64,000 nucleotides of DNA from Gordonia amarae NBRC 15530 (GTDB lineage: Bacteria > Actinomycetota > Actinomycetes > Mycobacteriales > Mycobacteriaceae). The notes beneath the pieces were generated by a model that had not been told where the DNA came from, searched no databases, and worked only from the letters and a program-made list of their open reading frames with translations. How positions within the stretch are numbered: the first letter of the stretch is position 1; each line of letters starts with the position of its first letter. Where the stretch lies: NCBI RefSeq assembly GCF_000241345.1, contig NZ_BAED01000064.1, positions 1 to 64,000 on the forward strand. Direction: 5' to 3'. Shown in pieces: positions 17,013-26,207 of this stretch. The position numbers and the translations under genes were made by a program.

Positions 17013-19849
17013 GCCCGCGCACGAGGTTCGGGGCAGGGGTCGCGGCGATCGTCGTCGCCTTCCTCACCACCCTCACCGGGGTGCCCTTGGCGCATGCGGC
17101 ACCCGAGCAGACCGGAGTCGACAGGTTCGGCTCCTGCATGGCGGGGGCCAAGACAGGTCGCGTGCTGCTGCTGGTCGACGAATCGCGCAGCCTGACGGGC
17201 ACCGACCCCGACGCCGCCCGCGTCACCGCGGCCAAGTTCCTCACCGAACAGCTCAGCACCTACGCCGCCGACACCGGCGCGAAGCTCGACGTGGCGATCG
17301 CCGGATTCTCCGACACCTACAGCGAACGCAAGGGCTGGACGCGGCTGTCGAAGGATTCGCTCGGCTCGCTCACCTCCACCCTCGACGGATTCGCGGACCG
17401 CGCGGGCGGCACCGACACCGACTACTGGCTCGCCCTCGACGGCGCCCGCAAGACGATGCGCTCGGGCGACGCGCCGTCGTGCCGGATGATCGCCTGGTTC
17501 ACCGACGGCGAGCTGGACTTCACCATCCGGTCGAACGCCGACAAGCCGTACGCGCCGGGCGTCCCCCTCGACTCCGAGCAGAACCGCAAGAAGATGGTGG
17601 AGGCCGCCAAGACCAGCCTGTGCCGTCCCGGCGGCCTCGTCGACCAGGTGCGCTCGTCCGACATCATCACCGTCGCGATCGGCCTGGCCGGCAAGGATGT
17701 CAAGGCGGCCGACTTCGACCTGCTCAAGTCCATCGCCACCGGCGAGCAGACCTCCACCGGACCCTGCGGCGACGTGAGGAGCCCAGTGCCCGGCGACTTC
17801 TACCTCGCCGACGACATCGACGACCTGCTGTTCGAGTTCGACAAACTCAGCACCCCCGGTCAGCCGCCGCTGACCAGCGAGACCGGGGCGTGCGCGGTCA
17901 AGGTGTGCGACGAGGGCAAGCACCGTTTCGTGCTCGACTCGTCGGTGGGCAGCGTCAACATCCTGGCCAGCGCCGACCGCGCCGGCCTGACCCCGGTGCT
18001 GGTGTCCCCGGACGGTACCGAGACCCGCATGGCCGGTGACAAGGCCGGCACCGCCGAGGTCGGCGGTGTGCGGATCGGCTACAGCTTCCCCAGCGGCAAG
18101 GCCGTCTCGATCCGCATGACCAACCCGCAGGCCGGCCAGTGGCGTGGCGCGTGGGCACTGGTGTTCCTCGCCCCGGACAGCGAGGCCGCGGCGAAGACCA
18201 GGTCGCAGATCCACATTCGCGGTGATCTGTCCGCCACCTGGCTGGGTGAGAAGAACACCGCCCTGCACTCCGGCGACACTGTCGACATGAAGTTCGGTCT
18301 GCGCAACGGCGCCGGCAAGCAGATCGACCCCACCGACATTCCCGGAACCGCGTCCCTGACCACCGAACTCGTTCCCGCCTCGGGCCGGGCGATCACCATC
18401 GGGCGGGACATCCCCAAGGCCCGCATCGCCAGGTCCAGGCCGCTGGACCTGGGTTCGGTGGCCCCCGGGCGGGCCACGCTGCGGATGACGCTGTCGGTGA
18501 CCACCGCCTCGGCCCGCGACCACGAGGGTGTTCTCGTACAGGGCACCGCGTTGTCGCCGTCGACGGTGGAACTGCCGGTCACCGTCGATCCGCCGGTCGG
18601 CTACCCCAAGGTCGACGGCAAGCTCGACTTCGGCACGTTCGAGGGGGAGGGCACCGCGACGGCCACTCTGAAGGTGACCGGCCCCGGCTGCGTGTGGCTC
18701 GACAAGTCCACCATCGTCGCCGCCCCCGACGGCGCGGACGGTCTCGCGATCAGCTCCGACGCCTCGGCCAAGGAGAAGTGCGTCAAGGTCGCCGAGGGCG
18801 CCGAGCGCGAGCTCACGGTGCGCCTGGCCGTGCCCACCGCGGTCAACGGGGACGTCAACGGCACCCTGCGGGTGCTGCTCGGACCCGACCAGGCCGGCGA
18901 GCAGCCGATCGCCACCGAGGTCCCGTTCACCGCGGCGCTGCAGAAACCGCTCAACACCACGAGCTTCGCGATCGCGCTGATCGTCGCGCTGATCCTCGGC
19001 CCGCTCATCCCGCTGCTGGTGCTGTACCTGGCCAAATGGCTGACCTCCCGGATCCCCGGTCGGGCGCTGCGCGCCGAACAGATCCAGGTCCGCGTCGACG
19101 GCTCCACCGTCACCCGTGGCGGTGCCCCGCTCGCGGTGCGCGACGACGAGTTCGTCCGGCTCGTGCCGGGCCTCGCGTCGTCGACCCGCAAGCTCGACCT
19201 CGGCGGCATCGCGCTGCACACCCGCATCGGACGCTCGCCGTTCGGGACCGGGTATGTGGTGGCCACCGCGCCGGGGATGGCAGGTGCGGCGGGCCGCTCC
19301 GGCGACCGGGTCGGCGCCACCCCCGACGCCCGGCTGCCGCTGGCCGTGCACAACAGCTGGTTCGTGCTGCACGATCCGCGGGGCCCCGAGAACGCGGCCA
19401 CCGTGGTCCTGCTCGTCGGCGGCGACGCCGGGCGGTCCGTGATCGACCGGCTCGTCACCGAGGTCGGCGAGCACCTGCCGCGAGTGCTGCCCGGGCTGCG
19501 GGCCGACGCCCTGCGCAACATCCCCGAGAACGAGCGGCCGGTCACGCAGCCGGGCCCGGGCAATCCCTTCGGGGGCGGCGGCACGGGCGGCGGTGCTCCG
19601 GCCAACCCGTTCGGGCCGCCACCGTCCGGCGGCGCGGGCGGTTTCGGGCCGCCCCCGCAACAGGGGCCGGCACAGCAGGGGCCACCACAGGGGCCACCGC
19701 AACAGGGGCCACCTGCTGGGGGAAATCCCTTCGGGGGCAACCCCTACGGACCCCCGGCCGGGCCCCCATCCGGCGGTCCCGGATATCAGGGAGGACCCGG
19801 ACAACAGGGCGGACCGGGAACCCCCGGCAGACAGAATCCGTTCGGATGA
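17009..19849 (+). CDS. Secreted-domain vWA protein with one TM helix and a cytoplasmic tail
   Basis: 946 residues. The signal peptide has its cleavage site near residue 30 (LAHA-AP). A vWA domain (about 50-290) has the MIDAS motif D57-E-S59-R-S61. Beta-rich regions follow to about 640, then a single TM helix at about 652-673. Inside are a roughly 160-residue domain and a tail of about 100 residues rich in Gly, Pro and Gln (GPPQQGPP-type repeats). Topology puts the metal-dependent adhesion domain outside and the repeats inside, like a one-pass receptor. GTG start overlaps the preceding stop. It probably senses or binds an envelope ligand and passes this to the tubulin-like or GTPase products (inference). 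Confidence 0.83.
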   Translation: MSPRTRFGAGVAAIVVAFLTTLTGVPLAHAAPEQTGVDRFGSCMAGAKTGRVLLLVDESRSLTGTDPDAARVTAAKFLTEQLSTYAADTGAKLDVAIAGFSDTYSERKGWTRLSKDSLGSLTSTLDGFADRAGGTDTDYWLALDGARKTMRSGDAPSCRMIAWFTDGELDFTIRSNADKPYAPGVPLDSEQNRKKMVEAAKTSLCRPGGLVDQVRSSDIITVAIGLAGKDVKAADFDLLKSIATGEQTSTGPCGDVRSPVPGDFYLADDIDDLLFEFDKLSTPGQPPLTSETGACAVKVCDEGKHRFVLDSSVGSVNILASADRAGLTPVLVSPDGTETRMAGDKAGTAEVGGVRIGYSFPSGKAVSIRMTNPQAGQWRGAWALVFLAPDSEAAAKTRSQIHIRGDLSATWLGEKNTALHSGDTVDMKFGLRNGAGKQIDPTDIPGTASLTTELVPASGRAITIGRDIPKARIARSRPLDLGSVAPGRATLRMTLSVTTASARDHEGVLVQGTALSPSTVELPVTVDPPVGYPKVDGKLDFGTFEGEGTATATLKVTGPGCVWLDKSTIVAAPDGADGLAISSDASAKEKCVKVAEGAERELTVRLAVPTAVNGDVNGTLRVLLGPDQAGEQPIATEVPFTAALQKPLNTTSFAIALIVALILGPLIPLLVLYLAKWLTSRIPGRALRAEQIQVRVDGSTVTRGGAPLAVRDDEFVRLVPGLASSTRKLDLGGIALHTRIGRSPFGTGYVVATAPGMAGAAGRSGDRVGATPDARLPLAVHNSWFVLHDPRGPENAATVVLLVGGDAGRSVIDRLVTEVGEHLPRVLPGLRADALRNIPENERPVTQPGPGNPFGGGGTGGGAPANPFGPPPSGGAGGFGPPPQQGPAQQGPPQGPPQQGPPAGGNPFGGNPYGPPAGPPSGGPGYQGGPGQQGGPGTPGRQNPFG

Positions 19850-19913
19850 TGAATCTTTCACGCACGCATGAACACCCGGCCGGATCCGGCCGGGGCGAAG
19901 AGTTGAGGGACAT

Positions 19914-22900
19914 ATGAGGCGACTACTGATCGTCGGCTGCGGCGGATCGGGCGGCGCGACGCTGGCGTACATGATGGATCAGCTGCGTTCGGAGCTGGCC
20001 GCACACGGCATCGGCCGCATCCCGGCCGGCTGGCAGTTCGTGCACCTGGACGTGCCCACCTCGCCGTCGCGCGTCGAGGGCGTGGGCTCGGTGCGTGACC
20101 AGGGCGGTGTGTACGTGGGCACCGGACCCGAGAGTGACAGCTACAAGGTCCTCGACAACGCGCTGTCACAGCGCCTGGCCGCCGGTCAGCAACTCGACAC
20201 CATCGCCACCTGGGCGCCGCGCGAACCCGACACCGTGTACACGCCGCTGTCGACCGGCGCGGGCCAGTACCGGGCGCTGGGCCGGATGATCACCCTCAGC
20301 CGCGTCGGTCAGGTCCGGGAGTCGCTGCAGCGCGCCTGGGACCAGCTCTATCTGACCTCCACCGACACCGAGATGCGGTCGCTGCACATCCCGGGCGCCG
20401 GCGCGTACCGGCCCGACGATCAACCGCTCGTGCTGGTCGTGTCGTCGATGGCCGGCGGTGCCGGGGCGTCGATGGCGCTGGACATCTGCCGCGTGCTGAC
20501 CCTGGTACAGGGCGTCGACCCGCGGCTGATGGCCGTGTTCATGGTGACCCCGGACATCTTCGAGACGCTGCCACCGTCGGCGGTCACCGGCACCCGCGCC
20601 AACGCGCTGGCGATGCTCGGCGAGATCGTCGCCGCCCAGACCGGCTCGGCCCGCCGTTCCGACGTCGACCTGCTGCGCGCCCTCGGCCACGAACACGGCG
20701 AGGGCGCCCGCATCCCGTTCGCCCGCGTGTTCCCCGTCGGCCGCTATGTGGGCGCCCAGCGCACCGTGTTCGGCGACGGCACCCCCGACGCGGTGTACCG
20801 CGGTCTCGGCCGCGGTCTGGCCGGGCTCACCCTGTCGGCGCCGGCGATGCAGCAGTTCGTCGAATGGGACCTCACCAACGGTGTCGGCGACCAGGGTTCG
20901 CTGGAGTACCTGGGCTGGGGCAACCGGCAGTGGAACAACATACCCTGGGGCACCTTCGGTTTCGCCAGTCTCAGCATGGGCCGCGACCGGTACGCCGAAT
21001 ACGCGGCCCAGCGCCTGGCGCGCAGCAGCGCCGACCGCCTCCTGCACGGACATCTGCGCCCCGGCAACACCGCCTCCGACGAGGAGCAGGTCAACGCGGC
21101 CCTGGACAACCAGTGGGACAACATCTGCCGCAACCTGGGCCTGGCCGGGGCGGGCACCACCTCGGGCACCGCGCAGTGGCTCTCGCATGTGGTGCTGCCC
21201 GCACCGCAGGTCAACCAGCATTCGTCGGCCATCGTCAACCAGACGGTCCGCCCGCGCCTGGACACCTCGCCGGGCGTCAACGGCGAGCAGTGGGCCGCTC
21301 AGGTGTACCGGGTACTGAACGAGCAGCGGGAGACGGTGAAGGGCGATGCGGCCACCGCGGCGTACGCGATCGCCTACCACTGGCAGCAACGGCTGGCGGT
21401 GGCGCTCGAACATGCCGTCACCCACGCCCTGGCCACCCTCGGATTGCCTTACGCCACCGGGCTTGTCAAACGGGTCTCGCGGATGCTGCAGGACGTGGTG
21501 ATGCCCGAGGCCTACAACCTGTCGGGCTACACCCCCGCCGACGTCGTGGAGACCACGCCCGAGGTCAAACGCACCCTCGCCTCGCTGCGGGGCACCCTCG
21601 CCACCACCGGGGCCATCTCCGAGCAGGTGTTCTCCGGTCTGCAGGCCAACATCAACCAGCAGATCTACGCCGGCCTGTCGTACCAGATCTCCACCGCCGC
21701 AGGGGCATTGGTCACCGAGGTCATCGAGCCGATGATCACCGCCCTCAACGAGTCGCAGTCGCTGCTGCGGCAGGCCGCGTCCACCCCGCGCCGCGAGGCG
21801 GGCCTGGCGCACCTGCAGACCGACGAGTACGCGGCCTGGCCGTCGGACGCCGACGAGCGGGTCTCCGAACGGTTCGCCGAGGCCGACAACGAGGTGATGC
21901 TGACCCGTTCGGGAGAGTTCAAGCAGCGCTACGAGATCGACCTGCCCAGCTCTGTCGGGCTCGCCTCCGTCGACATCCAGGCCTTCCAGACGGCCGTCTC
22001 CCGGGCGTCACTGCACGTGATCACCGGCTCGTGGACCACCGTCGGCGGCACACAGTCACCGAGCGAGCTGTGCCCGGTGGTCGAACGCACCACCGCGTGG
22101 GTGTCCCGGGCGTTCCCCCGCCACCCGGAGACCGGCGACACCCTCATCGCCGCACCCACCGCCTACAAGGTGCACACCAAACCCGCCGAACTCCTCGGCC
22201 GGGCACGCGAATTCATCGGCCGCACCGGTGAGTCGTTCGACCGGTTCTGCGCGGTGTCGTTGCGCGAGTATGTGACCGGCGCCGAAAGCCGGGTCCCGGA
22301 AACCGAATTGCACGCCCGCAGACAGGATCTGCTGCTGCGCTTCGGTGAGGCCGTCGACCTGGCCCGCCCCCTGGCGAGCGTCAACGAGAACGCCATGCAG
22401 GCCATCCACGGTGTGTCGGAGATGGTGTACCGCTACAAGTTCTCGGCGGTGCCCTTCCACGGACTCGACCTCGGCGAAACCCTGGGAACCGCTCTGGCCC
22501 AACGTATCCGCGTCGACTCCAATAGTGTCGGCGCCTTCGAAGGCGCGCTCTCCGACGAACGCAACATCAAACGCATCGACATCTTCGGCTCGTACCCCAA
22601 CTATTCGCCGCTCGCCTACGAGTCGGTGGTCGAACCCGCCGCCCGGCAGTGGCTCGCGGCCTCACCCGCCGAACGGTCGGCGTTCTGGACCTACCGGCGG
22701 GCCCGCCCGCTGGAGGCGAGCCTGCCGATGCACGAGACCGAACGGCGCGCGATGGTCGCCGGATGGCTGCTCGGGCGGGTCGTCGGCTTCGTCCGGACCC
22801 CCGAACCACCGTTCAGTCAGCCGGTCCGGGTGTGGGACACCGACAACCGGCAGTGGCTGTCGTTCCCGCATCCGCTGCTCACCCCGCCGTCGGAGTTCCT

Positions 22901-23525
22901 CGCCGAATACGACTGGCTGCCCGCGGTTCTCGAATCGGTACTGCTGGCCATCGCGCAGTCGCACCAGCCTCCGGTGATGACCTCGATGGCGCCGTACCGG
23001 GCGCTGCGCCATGTCTTCGACAGCGCGCAGGAGAACGCCACCACCGGTCCCGACGCGCGCACCCTGCTCGCCGGGCACCGCAACCTCGCCGACTGGCTGC
23101 GCACCGGCGATTCGGGCACCGGCCTGGCCTCGGTGGTCAAGGACACCGGGGAGAAGGCGGACATCGACGAGCGCGCCGAACGGGCGGGCACCTACCTGCG
23201 TGACTACGCGAACTTCGTCTCCGAACACTTCATGAAGCCCGGCGGGGGCGGCGTGTCCGGGCAGCCGCCCGCCGGCGGCGGTGGCGTGTTCTCGGTGATC
23301 GGGGTGCGCGCGCAGGCGTCCAAGACCCCGTTCTTCCGTGACCTGGCACCCGATGTGTATTGGGCCGCACACGAATTGCTCGCCCTGCTGCCGTCGGCGA
23401 CGGCAGCGGCCAAGCGACCCCCGCAGCAGGAGGGCAACGCGCCGCAGCCCACCGCCCAGGGCGACGATTGGAGCGCGCCCAAGTTCGGCGCCGGATTCGA
23501 CGGACCTCTCGGCGGGATGCTCTGA
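19914..23525 (+). CDS. Giant tubulin-like protein (Tubulin_2 type)
   Basis: 1203 residues. The N-terminus LLIVGCGGSGGATLAY matches the FtsZ/tubulin nucleotide-binding T1 loop. SSMAGGAGASMALDI (G181-S186) stands where the tubulin signature GGGTG(S/T)G lies, with the second and third Gly spacing kept and the Thr replaced. This places it in the Tubulin_2 group. The remaining 800 or so residues are unlike FtsZ, mostly helical, and end in a Gly/Pro-rich tract. It is three times FtsZ length, so it is not the division protein. Polymerisation is not proven. GAGGGA lies upstream of the ATG, and its stop overlaps the next ATG. Confidence 0.8.
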   Translation: MRRLLIVGCGGSGGATLAYMMDQLRSELAAHGIGRIPAGWQFVHLDVPTSPSRVEGVGSVRDQGGVYVGTGPESDSYKVLDNALSQRLAAGQQLDTIATWAPREPDTVYTPLSTGAGQYRALGRMITLSRVGQVRESLQRAWDQLYLTSTDTEMRSLHIPGAGAYRPDDQPLVLVVSSMAGGAGASMALDICRVLTLVQGVDPRLMAVFMVTPDIFETLPPSAVTGTRANALAMLGEIVAAQTGSARRSDVDLLRALGHEHGEGARIPFARVFPVGRYVGAQRTVFGDGTPDAVYRGLGRGLAGLTLSAPAMQQFVEWDLTNGVGDQGSLEYLGWGNRQWNNIPWGTFGFASLSMGRDRYAEYAAQRLARSSADRLLHGHLRPGNTASDEEQVNAALDNQWDNICRNLGLAGAGTTSGTAQWLSHVVLPAPQVNQHSSAIVNQTVRPRLDTSPGVNGEQWAAQVYRVLNEQRETVKGDAATAAYAIAYHWQQRLAVALEHAVTHALATLGLPYATGLVKRVSRMLQDVVMPEAYNLSGYTPADVVETTPEVKRTLASLRGTLATTGAISEQVFSGLQANINQQIYAGLSYQISTAAGALVTEVIEPMITALNESQSLLRQAASTPRREAGLAHLQTDEYAAWPSDADERVSERFAEADNEVMLTRSGEFKQRYEIDLPSSVGLASVDIQAFQTAVSRASLHVITGSWTTVGGTQSPSELCPVVERTTAWVSRAFPRHPETGDTLIAAPTAYKVHTKPAELLGRAREFIGRTGESFDRFCAVSLREYVTGAESRVPETELHARRQDLLLRFGEAVDLARPLASVNENAMQAIHGVSEMVYRYKFSAVPFHGLDLGETLGTALAQRIRVDSNSVGAFEGALSDERNIKRIDIFGSYPNYSPLAYESVVEPAARQWLAASPAERSAFWTYRRARPLEASLPMHETERRAMVAGWLLGRVVGFVRTPEPPFSQPVRVWDTDNRQWLSFPHPLLTPPSEFLAEYDWLPAVLESVLLAIAQSHQPPVMTSMAPYRALRHVFDSAQENATTGPDARTLLAGHRNLADWLRTGDSGTGLASVVKDTGEKADIDERAERAGTYLRDYANFVSEHFMKPGGGGVSGQPPAGGGGVFSVIGVRAQASKTPFFRDLAPDVYWAAHELLALLPSATAAAKRPPQQEGNAPQPTAQGDDWSAPKFGAGFDGPLGGML

Positions 23526-26206
23526 TGACGGCGTTCACCGTGTTCATCGCGCCCGGCGGCCGCGCCGACGGCGTCCTGGCCGCGCTGACCGATCTGTCGG
23601 CGGCCGGCATCGTCGACGGGTTCGGCTGGATCGCCGACCCGGCGCCCGACGTGCCGATCGACCGGCTGACGGTGGTCGACGCCGGACTGGCCGCGGACGT
23701 GCGGCTCGACCAGTTCGTCACCACCCAGCGCATCACGGTGCTGCGGGTGTGCTCGCTGGTACCCGCCTACGACGGTGACCGTAGGCTGTCGATCCCGGCG
23801 GAGGTGGCGGTGGTGTCGGCGCTGGCCACGGCCACCGCGGCCGGTGCGGTGGTGCGTATCCGCTGCCTGCTGACCGGGCCGCAGGGCTGTGCCGCCGACC
23901 TCGACGGCTCCCTCGTCGAGGGCTGGCACAACATCATCGTCTCGCCCGAGGATTCGCGTGGCCCCGACTTCGGCCGGGTCCCCACCCCGGAGGATCCGTC
24001 GCCCGCGGCCCTCGGCCGGACCGCCGCGCCCGCGGTGGCGGGGGTGTGCGGACTGTGGTCGGGACTGGAGCACGCCCCGCTCGACGGCGCCGCCGTCCTG
24101 CCCGGACGGGTGGTACGCCTTGCCCGTTCGTATTACCGGCGGCTCGACACCGCCGCGGCCGAGGCCACCCTGCGCCGGCAGGTGCTCGCTCAGGACGGCG
24201 AGTTTCCGCTTCCCGGTGACCAGCGCACTCGCGTCGTGTACGTCGACGACGTGGGGATGGCCGCCCATTCGATGGCGAACGCGTTGTGGCGCAAGCACGG
24301 TGACGTGCTGCGCGGACCGCGGCTTCCGTACGAGACCGAGACCGTGGCCACCCTGGGCGGGTGGGCGGCGCTGAAGATGTTCTTCGGCTTCCTGTGGGCG
24401 GCGATCAAGAACGCCCCGTCGGCCTGGTACAACAAAATGGTCAGCAACGCCGCAGGCCGGATGGCCGCACAGGTGCAGCAGGCCGTCTTCTCCGAGGGCA
24501 ACGCCGCCTACGAGGTGGTGGTGCGGGGCCGCCGCGCCGACGGCGGACACGCGGACTGGCGCGAGATCGGCGCCGCCTCAGGACATCTCAGTGACACCAT
24601 GACGGGCCATCATCCGCAGCAGGAGGCCGCGGCCGACCTGTCCGGGGTGTGGCAGGACTATGCCCGGGCGGCGATGACGCTCGGTGACGCCGGCGACCGC
24701 AGCGGCGACCTGCCCGCCATCAGGGTGGGTGCGGCCCGGGGCATCGTGCCCCGCTCGCAGGACGCGGTGCCGGGCAGTGCCGAACGATTCGGTGACATTC
24801 CCGGAGTCGTCGCCGCGGCGGTGGGTTTCGACGGGGTCGATGCCACCGACGCGCTCGGCATCACCGATCTGCGGAATCGGCTCGGCGAACTGCAGCGTGA
24901 CCGCGACCTCGGGCTCGCGGCCGGCTCGACCCTGACCGCGCTGGCGCAATGGCAGCGCGCCCACGCCCACAGCTTCGGTGCCCAGGTGGGCGATCAGCTC
25001 GCGCAGGCCTTCCACCACTGCAACCGCGAGGTGGCGCACCTGTGGGAGAAGCTGCGCAACGCGCAGCCCGCACCCGAGGCGCCGCCGAGCGACCTGCGGC
25101 TGGCCCGCTGGGTGCAGGTGACGGTCGCGGTGCTCGTGGTGCTCGCGGCGGTGGTCGGCTACCTCGGCTATAAGGAGGTCATCGGGGTGTGGACGGCCGT
25201 CGGCATCGTCGTCGGCGCGATCGTCGCGGCGCTGGTCTGCCTGGCCGTCGCCTTCGTCAACATCCAGCGCAAACTGTTCGCCCTCATCCACCAGCGCGCC
25301 TCGGTGACCAGCGAGCAGCGGATCGACCAGCAGAACCTGCAGACGGCGCTGTCGGACCTGCGCAGGCTCTCCCGCGCCTACGGGCAGTTCCTGTCGTGGA
25401 GTCGCGCCATCGGCGGTTTCCTGGCCGCACCGCTCGGCCCCGACACCCACACAGACCGGGCGCCCGTCCCCATCGCGTGGGGCCTGCCGATGGCCGCGGG
25501 CCTGGGGGCGGTGGTCCCCGACGACACCGAGACCGCGACGGCTGCCGGCTACCTGCGCCGCGACCTTTTCCACCCCGGCTGGCTCACCGATTCGTGGGAC
25601 AAACTGCTCGCCGCGGGTGCGCCGCAGCAGTTCGGCTACGAGTTCGCCTCCACCTCGTCGGCGCTGTGGACCGACCCGGGCCGCGGGAGCGGCTCGGGCC
25701 TGGACCGCTGGTCGTCGGACCTGTTCGGCGGGGCACTGACCTCCACCGGCGCCGAACTGGTGTGGCAGGAGTCCCTCGGTCTGCTCGGCGGGTCGATGGC
25801 GGCACTGGCCGGGCGGTTGGTGGGCGCCGTCGCCGTCGCGGGCGGTCCCACCGTGCCGGTGGCCGACTTCCTCGGTGGGCTCGAACGCCCCGCCGCGCCC
25901 GCCGGATCGTTCCCCACCACGCTGCTCACCGACACCGCGGTCGCGGGGTCGGGGGCCCGGGTGGCCACCGACCTGCGGCACAGCTCCCGGATCGGTCTGG
26001 GTGTCGTGTGTGCGGCAACCCAATTCAGCGACGCGCTGGTGTCCGACCAGATCCGGTCCGGATCCGCTGGTGCGGCCCCCGAGACCGGCTGGGCGGCCAC
26101 CGCGGCACCCGCCCCCGACGAGGGACCGCCGCCGCTGTTCAAGCCGGCCATCGGCCCGTCCGACGAGTTCCGTGCACCGGATCTCGGAAAGGGATTCGAG
26201 TTCTGA
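23525..26206 (+). CDS. Large two-TM protein of unknown function
   Basis: 893 residues. The region 1-500 is cytoplasmic-type sequence without motifs I recognise. Two adjacent hydrophobic helices at about 530-548 and 556-580 form a hairpin. A charged helical segment with NIQRKLFALIHQ and RIDQQNLQTALSDLRRLSRAYGQFLSW follows, then a Ser/Gly/Ala-rich C-terminal 250 residues. The ATG overlaps the tubulin-like stop (TGATG), so the two are translated in step and probably form a complex. The hairpin would tether the tubulin-like protein to the membrane. This gene's function is inferred only from context. Confidence 0.72.
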   Translation: MTAFTVFIAPGGRADGVLAALTDLSAAGIVDGFGWIADPAPDVPIDRLTVVDAGLAADVRLDQFVTTQRITVLRVCSLVPAYDGDRRLSIPAEVAVVSALATATAAGAVVRIRCLLTGPQGCAADLDGSLVEGWHNIIVSPEDSRGPDFGRVPTPEDPSPAALGRTAAPAVAGVCGLWSGLEHAPLDGAAVLPGRVVRLARSYYRRLDTAAAEATLRRQVLAQDGEFPLPGDQRTRVVYVDDVGMAAHSMANALWRKHGDVLRGPRLPYETETVATLGGWAALKMFFGFLWAAIKNAPSAWYNKMVSNAAGRMAAQVQQAVFSEGNAAYEVVVRGRRADGGHADWREIGAASGHLSDTMTGHHPQQEAAADLSGVWQDYARAAMTLGDAGDRSGDLPAIRVGAARGIVPRSQDAVPGSAERFGDIPGVVAAAVGFDGVDATDALGITDLRNRLGELQRDRDLGLAAGSTLTALAQWQRAHAHSFGAQVGDQLAQAFHHCNREVAHLWEKLRNAQPAPEAPPSDLRLARWVQVTVAVLVVLAAVVGYLGYKEVIGVWTAVGIVVGAIVAALVCLAVAFVNIQRKLFALIHQRASVTSEQRIDQQNLQTALSDLRRLSRAYGQFLSWSRAIGGFLAAPLGPDTHTDRAPVPIAWGLPMAAGLGAVVPDDTETATAAGYLRRDLFHPGWLTDSWDKLLAAGAPQQFGYEFASTSSALWTDPGRGSGSGLDRWSSDLFGGALTSTGAELVWQESLGLLGGSMAALAGRLVGAVAVAGGPTVPVADFLGGLERPAAPAGSFPTTLLTDTAVAGSGARVATDLRHSSRIGLGVVCAATQFSDALVSDQIRSGSAGAAPETGWAATAAPAPDEGPPPLFKPAIGPSDEFRAPDLGKGFEF

Positions 26207-26207
26207 G

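Noticed and set aside
16931..19972. 1013-codon open frame on the minus strand opposite the vWA gene
   Set aside because: Composition is that of an antisense GC-rich shadow (Arg/Gly/Asp/His-rich, no motifs), while the plus strand has a signal peptide, MIDAS and TM helix.
20166..21812. 548-codon minus-strand open frame opposite the tubulin-like gene
   Set aside because: No family features; the plus strand encodes the tubulin-type motifs in the same place.
19914..23525. Calling the tubulin-like gene ftsZ
   Set aside because: Three times too long, variant signature motif, and no division-cluster neighbours.
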